Positions 6,607 to 10,382 of a stretch of DNA of 10,382 nt are shown one piece after another. Source of the DNA: Solobacterium sp. (GTDB lineage: Bacteria; Bacillota_I; Bacilli_A; Erysipelotrichales; Erysipelotrichaceae); the NCBI GenBank assembly GCA_017543025.1, contig JAFYGX010000241.1:1-10382 (forward strand), given 5' to 3'. The position numbers and the translations under genes were made by a program. Each line of letters begins with the position of its first letter. Positions within the stretch are counted from its first letter, which is position 1. The notes beneath the pieces are model-generated. The model did not search any database, was not told where the DNA came from, and saw only the letters and a program-made list of their open reading frames with translations.

Positions 6607-6885
6607 TCAGCCCCGCCGGAAATACAGATGGATATTCGGATTCTCTTTGCTTGCCAGACTGAACGCAAGCAGCACCTTGTAGGCATAGCCGTTGTCACAG
6701 ATCCGGCAGATCGTCTCCGGTGTAACAATAATGTCTACCTGATCGGTCACTTCCGTAAGCAGATCCAGCAGCGCATCCAGATTCACGGCTTCTGCATCAT
6801 AGAGAAGGGAAAGATTGCTGATATATTCCTTCATATCTGCATCTGACATGATTCGGTCAGGATTCAGTTCAATTCTTCTGTACAT
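6607..6885 (-). CDS. Barstar-like ribonuclease inhibitor (immunity protein)
   Basis: The 92-residue product resembles barstar (PF01337, about 90 residues), the cytoplasmic inhibitor that plugs the barnase active site. Residues 35-44 read NLDALLDLLT against barstar NLDALWDCLT, and the overall order (strand RRIELN, helix to Tyr29, the NLDAL helix, a VDIIV strand, a DNG turn and helix, a final NIHLYF strand) fits the fold. Asp37 and Asp41 correspond to barstar Asp35 and Asp39, which contact the RNase active site. Leu40 replaces Trp38 and Leu77 appears to replace Glu76. The start ATG at 6885 was chosen because it overlaps the RNase stop codon (TGATG) and is preceded by GGGGAGGAAG; a longer in-frame reading to 6954 would run into the RNase gene. 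Gene order RNase-inhibitor strongly supports the call. Confidence 0.85.
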   Translation of the reverse strand: MYRRIELNPDRIMSDADMKEYISNLSLLYDAEAVNLDALLDLLTEVTDQVDIIVTPETICRICDNGYAYKVLLAFSLASKENPNIHLYFRRG

Positions 6886-7487
6886 CAGTCTTCCTCCCCG
6901 TAAAGCAGTTCGAAGGTCTCGTAATGGTCTTCCGTATAATAAACGACTTCGCATCCTTCGGAGAATACAATCCGTTTCGTACCGCGGGTTTTCTGGCCGA
7001 TCGTATCAATATCGCATTCGATGTAGTTATATTTCGTCGGAAGCGATTCGCTCAGGTTCATATATTTTCCGCCGCCGATCGCCTTGCCTTCTACGACCCT
7101 GCTCAGCGCACCGCTGCGCCAGCCGGCTTTTCTTGCCCGCCGTTTGGTCATATAATTCGCCGGAAGATGCTTATAGGTATATACATAATATGCAACACAG
7201 TCCTTGTCATCGCATTCGGTATTCTCCGTAATATTCGCAAGCCGGTTATCCACCGGCGATGCGGCCGGACCATCAGACGGAACAGCAGATGGAGTAGTAC
7301 CCGGTGAAATGTCCGGCGAAGCCGATGGGGAAACAGAAACTGCAGGTGCAGAAGGCGCCGCGCTCACCGCTGATGCAGAAGGAGACGGTGATGGTGCAGG
7401 GGCCGGTGCAGAAGGTCTTTGGACGAAAATAGCAATCAGTGTGACTGCTGCCAGCAGAATGCTCAGAAAAGTAATTACACGTTTCAT
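6885..7487 (-). CDS. Membrane-anchored or secreted barnase-like ribonuclease
   Basis: Residues about 98-197 are homologous to barnase (ribonuclease N1/T1/Ba family, PF00545), an endoribonuclease that cleaves after guanosine. Aligned blocks are YTYKHLPANYMTKRRARKAGW (103-123), GKAIGG (134-139), RGTKRIVF (168-175) and TEDHYETF (185-192). All catalytic positions are kept: Lys115 (barnase Lys27), Glu157 (Glu73, general base), Arg168 (Arg83), Arg172 (Arg87) and His188 (His102, general acid). The N terminus has a basic start and a hydrophobic segment (4-22), then a Pro/Ser/Ala-rich stalk (about 24-79), so the enzyme is exported and either anchored or cleaved; no lipobox is seen. Four cysteines (92, 97, 158, 179), absent from barnase, could form disulfides outside the cell. 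The start lacks a clear Shine-Dalgarno site. The inhibitor gene follows with a TGATG overlap. Likely an antagonistic toxin or nutrient-scavenging RNase. Confidence 0.9.
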   Translation of the reverse strand: MKRVITFLSILLAAVTLIAIFVQRPSAPAPAPSPSPSASAVSAAPSAPAVSVSPSASPDISPGTTPSAVPSDGPAASPVDNRLANITENTECDDKDCVAYYVYTYKHLPANYMTKRRARKAGWRSGALSRVVEGKAIGGGKYMNLSESLPTKYNYIECDIDTIGQKTRGTKRIVFSEGCEVVYYTEDHYETFELLYGEED

Positions 7488-7503
7488 ACGCTTAATCTTA
7501 TCA

Positions 7504-7531
7504 CAGAAAAGAAGTCCGTCTTCTGACGGAC
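7504..7531 (-). terminator. Hairpin between the DUF975 and RNase genes; weak terminator or attenuator
   Basis: A perfect 7-bp stem GTCCGTC / GACGGAC (7514-7520 with 7525-7531), 4-nt loop, is followed on the minus strand by TTCTTTTCTG. The interrupted T run suggests partial termination after the DUF975 gene, and its place 27 nt before the RNase ATG would let it limit read-through into the toxin gene. I see no clean sigma-A promoter between the two genes. Confidence 0.55.
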
Positions 7532-7564
7532 CGATACACTTCCTAAAAAAACAGCAATCGTTCT

Positions 7565-8245
7565 TCAGATCCCATCCGGACGGGACGGATCCGCACCCTG
7601 AAGAACCAGATCACGATATGCCAGCGCCTGTACCTGCGCTTTGTATGGATAGAAGTAGAAGATTCCGACAAGACCTAATGTCATGCTTGTCGCAATAGAC
7701 CACAGAATAAAGGACAGATCCAGTACAAACAGATCCATTTTATGCCCGCGGGTCATATCCTTTGAAAGCCTGCAGATATCACGGCCGGATAATTCCGGGT
7801 GTTCAGCCATCAGCTGCGGCACAAAGTAATATTCATACGCTTTGATGATGCCCGGTATGATCAGCAGAAATGTGAACAGCCCGATCATCAGATTCCGGTA
7901 GAACAGGGTAAATGCACTGCGGGTCAGTTCGTCTCCGCGGAATCCGTCCAGCAGAGTCCCGTTCCCTTCATCATCGATATTCTTCACAAAGAATTTTGAT
8001 GCGCCGTATTCCAGCGGATGCAGAACAAACAGGGTAACCAGAATGCCTACGATCAGCCCGAACAGGACAATCAGGCTATCCGTTTCACTCAGCGACTCCG
8101 CAACATCCGGTCCCTTATAGGAATAGTTCATCTCAAACGTCCCGGTAGATACCATCAGTACGAGTGCGGCGATCACCATGGGCCAGTAATTTTTCTTCAG
8201 CATCTGCTTGGCGTGATCTTTCAGTAATTTACGATCAAAGCTCAT
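7565..8245 (-). CDS. DUF975 family integral membrane protein
   Basis: The 226-residue product matches the DUF975 family (PF06161), common in Bacillota and of unknown function. It begins with a short charged helix (LKDHAKQMLKKNYW, 8-21) and then has hydrophobic segments at about 21-34, 57-77, 118-136 and 172-198. Family hallmarks are HPLEYGASKFF (76-86), IPGIIKAYEYYFVPQLMAEHPEL (130-152) and the C-terminal YPYKAQVQALAYRDL (199-213). The ATG at 8245 is fixed by GGAGG 8 nt upstream; two ATGs nearer to the SD are out of frame and stop at once. It follows fruK by 75 nt and precedes the RNase gene by 77 nt across a hairpin. Confidence 0.9.
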   Translation of the reverse strand: MSFDRKLLKDHAKQMLKKNYWPMVIAALVLMVSTGTFEMNYSYKGPDVAESLSETDSLIVLFGLIVGILVTLFVLHPLEYGASKFFVKNIDDEGNGTLLDGFRGDELTRSAFTLFYRNLMIGLFTFLLIIPGIIKAYEYYFVPQLMAEHPELSGRDICRLSKDMTRGHKMDLFVLDLSFILWSIATSMTLGLVGIFYFYPYKAQVQALAYRDLVLQGADPSRPDGI

Positions 8246-8320
8246 CCATGCATCCTCCTTTTTTCTTTTATGTTATACGTCCGATCCGACATTCGTCCAT
8301 CTTTATTTTCAGGCACAGTT
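8246..8320 (-). promoter_or_regulatory. Short intergenic region with candidate promoter for the DUF975 gene
   Basis: On the minus strand TGGACG and TATAAC lie 16 nt apart, ending about 20 nt before the AAGGAGG ribosome site. Both boxes are imperfect. No clear terminator for the upstream fruK gene is visible, so read-through from fruK is also possible. Confidence 0.3.
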
Positions 8321-9220
8321 TCACAGGCGATTCAGTACTTCATTGATTTCCTCACCTGTCGCAAGCCCTGAATGAAAGGCAGTAGCCCCGCCGCAGGCCG
8401 TACCAAGCTTCAGCGCATAGGCGTAATCGTCTGTCTTCAGAAATCCGGCAAGAAATCCCGCGACCATAGAGTCGCCAGCCCCGACCGAATTGACTATCGT
8501 GCCGGAAGCTGCTGCGCAATAATGAACCGTTCCTGTTTCGTCCAGCAGCAGTGCACCGTCTTTCGCCATGGAAACCAGTACATTTACAGCACCTTGTTCC
8601 TGCAGCTGCCGGGCATACCCGATAATCTCTTCCCGGCTGTGAACTTCGGTTTCAAACAGTTCAGCCAGCTCCAGTACATTCGGCTTGATCAGGAATGGTC
8701 TGTACGGCAGTACATTGAGCAGCAGCTTTTTCTCTGCATCTGCCAGAAACCGCACTCCCGCAGGCAGTTCTCTGATGATTCTCTCGTAGGTATCCTCTTT
8801 CATACATGAGGGAATACTGCCCGAAAGCACCACAATGTCTTCGGGGGTCAGCTTCTGAATCTGCTTCAGCAGAGCCATGAAATCAGCTTCTGTAATCTGC
8901 GGTCCTTTACCGTTTATCTCTGTTTCTTCTTCCGATTTCACTTTGACATTAATTCGTGTCATCCCATCTCTGACGCGAATGAAATCTGTCGAAATGCCGT
9001 TTTTCCGCAGCCCTTCTTCCAGCGAATCGCCGGTAAATCCGGCAATGAATCCAAGTGCGGTGCTGCGTACGCCAAGTTCTTTCAGAATCCCGGATACATT
9101 GATTCCCTTCCCTCCGTAATACACATTTTCTTTCTGATTCCGGTTGATTACGCCAAGTTCAAAATGATCAATCTGTATGACATAATCCAGCGCCGGATTC
9201 AGCGTTACGGTGTAGATCAT
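8321..9220 (-). CDS. fruK: 1-phosphofructokinase (PfkB family)
   Basis: FruK phosphorylates fructose 1-phosphate, made by a fructose PTS, to fructose 1,6-bisphosphate with ATP. The 299-residue product has the PfkB layout and family length: MIYTVTLNPALDYVI (1-15), the substrate-site GGKGINVSGILKELG (36-50), ALGFIAGFTGD (55-65), VVLSGSIPS (130-138), IKPNVLELAELF (178-189) and the anion-hole/catalytic NSVGAGDSMVAGF (244-256) with Asp250 as the base. The start and the GGKGIN form match FruK better than tagatose-6-phosphate kinase (LacC), which stays the alternative. The ATG is preceded by AAGGAGG 10 nt upstream. The usual partners fruR and fruA (PTS transporter) are not next to it; the gene stands alone between tuf and DUF975. 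Confidence 0.85.
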   Translation of the reverse strand: MIYTVTLNPALDYVIQIDHFELGVINRNQKENVYYGGKGINVSGILKELGVRSTALGFIAGFTGDSLEEGLRKNGISTDFIRVRDGMTRINVKVKSEEETEINGKGPQITEADFMALLKQIQKLTPEDIVVLSGSIPSCMKEDTYERIIRELPAGVRFLADAEKKLLLNVLPYRPFLIKPNVLELAELFETEVHSREEIIGYARQLQEQGAVNVLVSMAKDGALLLDETGTVHYCAAASGTIVNSVGAGDSMVAGFLAGFLKTDDYAYALKLGTACGGATAFHSGLATGEEINEVLNRL

Positions 9221-9245
9221 AACAGAGAGGCCTCCTTTTTACGGT

Positions 9246-9274
9246 ATTATCTCACGATTCTGTCCCAGACAGAA
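9246..9274 (-). promoter_or_regulatory. Candidate fruK promoter with inverted-repeat operator
   Basis: On the minus strand GATAAT (9251-9246) could be the -10 for fruK. Directly upstream, at roughly -35 to -19, lies a perfect 7-bp inverted repeat TTCTGTC / GACAGAA with a 3-nt centre (9258-9264 with 9268-9274). Its position suits a repressor site; a -35 box is not evident. It also sits right behind the tuf terminator and overlaps its T run. Confidence 0.35.
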
Positions 9275-9304
9275 AAAAAGACAGTCTCCGAAGAGATTGT
9301 CTTT
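9271..9304 (-). terminator. Intrinsic terminator of tuf
   Basis: On the minus strand the stem AAAGACA + TCTC / GAGA + TGTCTTT (9304-9293 with 9288-9277, one mismatch) is closed by a TTCG tetraloop and runs into a T tract, starting 15 nt after the tuf stop codon. Confidence 0.92.
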
Positions 9305-9319
9305 CTGTAACCTGTCTGA

Positions 9320-10382
9320 TTACTCTTCGATCTCGGTAATGGAACCGGAACCGACTGTACGTCCGCCTTCACGGATGGAGAACTTTGTTCCCTGTTCAAC
9401 CGCGATCGGAGCGAGGAGTTCAACGTCCATGACAACGTTGTCACCAGGCATGCACATTTCTGTGCCTTCCGGCAGACGGATGACGCCTGTAACGTCAGTT
9501 GTACGGAAGTAGAACTGCGGACGATAGTTGGAGACGAACGGTGTATGACGGCCGCCCTCTTCCTTTGTCAGAACGTAGACCTGAGCCTTGAACTTTGTAT
9601 GCGGAGTAACGCTTCCCGGCTTAGCGAGAACCTGTCCACGCTCGATCTGATCACGGTTGACACCACGGAGCAGCGCACCGATGTTGTCACCAGCCTGAGC
9701 GAAGTCGAGAGTCTTACGGAACATTTCGATTCCGGTAACAACTGTCTTCTTTGTCTCACGGATACCAACGATTTCAACTTCGTCGTTGAGGTTCAGTTTA
9801 CCACGCTCAACACGTCCGGTAGCGACTGTACCACGGCCTGTGATTGTGAAGACATCTTCTACAGCCATCAGGAACGGCTTGTCGAATTCATGTTCCGGAG
9901 TCGGGATCCATTCATCAACCGCATCAAGGAGTTCCTTGATTGCCGGTGTCCACTTCGCATCGCCTTCCAGCGCCTTGAGAGCGGAACCACGGATGATCGG
10001 AGTGTTCTCTCCATCGAAACCATACTCTGTGAGCAGGTCACGAACTTCCATATCTACAAGATCGATGAGCTCTTCGTCATCAACCATGTCGCACTTGTTC
10101 AGGAAAACGACCATTCTGGGAACGCCTACCTGACGGGAGAGCAGGATGTGCTCCCGAGTCTGCGGCATCGGTCCATCTGTAGCAGCGGCGACGAGAATCG
10201 CACCGTCCATCTGTGCAGCACCTGTGATCATGTTCTTGACATAGTCAGCATGACCCGGGCAGTCAACATGCGCATAATGCCGCTTCTTTGTGCTGTACTC
10301 AACGTGAGCTGTGTTGATCGTGATACCACGAGCCTTCTCTTCCGGAGCACCGTCGATCTGATCATATGCTTCGAACTTTGCA
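9320..10382 (-). CDS. tuf: Elongation factor Tu (partial, N terminus beyond right edge)
   Basis: EF-Tu carries aminoacyl-tRNA to the ribosome with GTP. 354 codons are visible, reading in from the right edge as [21 protein letters not shown]. The switch I block [12 protein letters not shown], the G3 motif [12 protein letters not shown], the G4 motif NKCDMVDD and the G5 motif [11 protein letters not shown] are all present, followed by domains 2 and 3, with [17 protein letters not shown] and the terminal [14 protein letters not shown]. The family is about 395 residues, so roughly the first 40, including the P loop, lie outside. It ends in a strong terminator, so transcription does not continue into fruK. 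In many Bacillota tuf is followed directly by rpsJ; here rpsJ is about 6.9 kb further on. Confidence 0.98.
   Translation of the reverse strand, partial: AKFEAYDQIDGAPEEKARGITINTAHVEYSTKKRHYAHVDCPGHADYVKNMITGAAQMDGAILVAAATDGPMPQTREHILLSRQVGVPRMVVFLNKCDMVDDEELIDLVDMEVRDLLTEYGFDGENTPIIRGSALKALEGDAKWTPAIKELLDAVDEWIPTPEHEFDKPFLMAVEDVFTITGRGTVATGRVERGKLNLNDEVEIVGIRETKKTVVTGIEMFRKTLDFAQAGDNIGALLRGVNRDQIERGQVLAKPGSVTPHTKFKAQVYVLTKEEGGRHTPFVSNYRPQFYFRTTDVTGVIRLPEGTEMCMPGDNVVMDVELLAPIAVEQGTKFSIREGGRTVGSGSITEIEE

Noticed and set aside
6886..6954. Longer N terminus for the barstar-like protein (start at 6954)
   Set aside because: It would add 23 residues unlike barstar and lie inside the RNase gene; the ATG at 6885 has a strong SD and the TGATG overlap.
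7204..7487. Gly/Ala-rich plus-strand translation opposite the RNase stalk
   Set aside because: Antisense low-complexity sequence caused by the Pro/Ser/Ala codons of the RNase gene.
1..10382. CRISPR arrays, tRNA or rRNA genes, insertion sequences
   Set aside because: I saw no regularly spaced repeats, cloverleaf-like segments, transposase motifs or terminal inverted repeats with target duplications.

Overview
The window looks like chromosome from a low-to-mid GC Bacillota, most likely of the Erysipelotrichia/Mollicutes-like branch. The grounds are Gram-positive style ribosome binding sites (AGGAGG type), a Bacillota S10 operon order, a YqaJ-free set of house genes such as DUF975 and FruK, and an L3 protein with a long charged tail. 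The lineage call is inference; the gene families are read directly from the translations.

Layout. Positions 1-2441, minus strand: the front of the S10 ribosomal protein operon in the order rpsJ, rplC, rplD, rplW, rplB (rplB runs off the left edge). A good extended -10 promoter sits at 2572-2600, followed by a leader of about 125 nt with hairpins. Positions 2442-2977 hold no convincing gene, only the promoter, the leader, a purine-rich (minus strand) stretch and a cluster of inverted repeats. Positions 2978-5510, plus strand: a small lipoprotein with its own terminator, then a 569-residue regulator with two tandem Cro/C1-type helix-turn-helix domains and an unrecognised C-terminal part. A compound, probably bidirectional terminator (5514-5562) separates these from the minus-strand genes.

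Positions 5563-7487, minus strand: a tight three-gene unit that reads as membrane-anchored or secreted barnase-like ribonuclease, barstar-like inhibitor, acyltransferase-3 membrane protein. The first two overlap (TGATG) and the second and third are 3 nt apart. This toxin/immunity pair is the most notable content: the RNase keeps all the barnase catalytic residues, gains four cysteines and a Pro/Ser/Ala-rich stalk, while the barstar homologue lacks two residues that matter at the classical interface. Upstream lie a DUF975 membrane protein (7565-8245), a 1-phosphofructokinase (8321-9220) and the 3' 90% of tuf (9320 to the right edge) with a strong terminator.

In many Bacillota tuf directly precedes rpsJ in the joined str-S10 cluster. 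Here tuf and rpsJ still point the same way but are separated by about 6.9 kb that carries the accessory genes, so the window looks like a str-S10 junction opened up by inserted or rearranged material.
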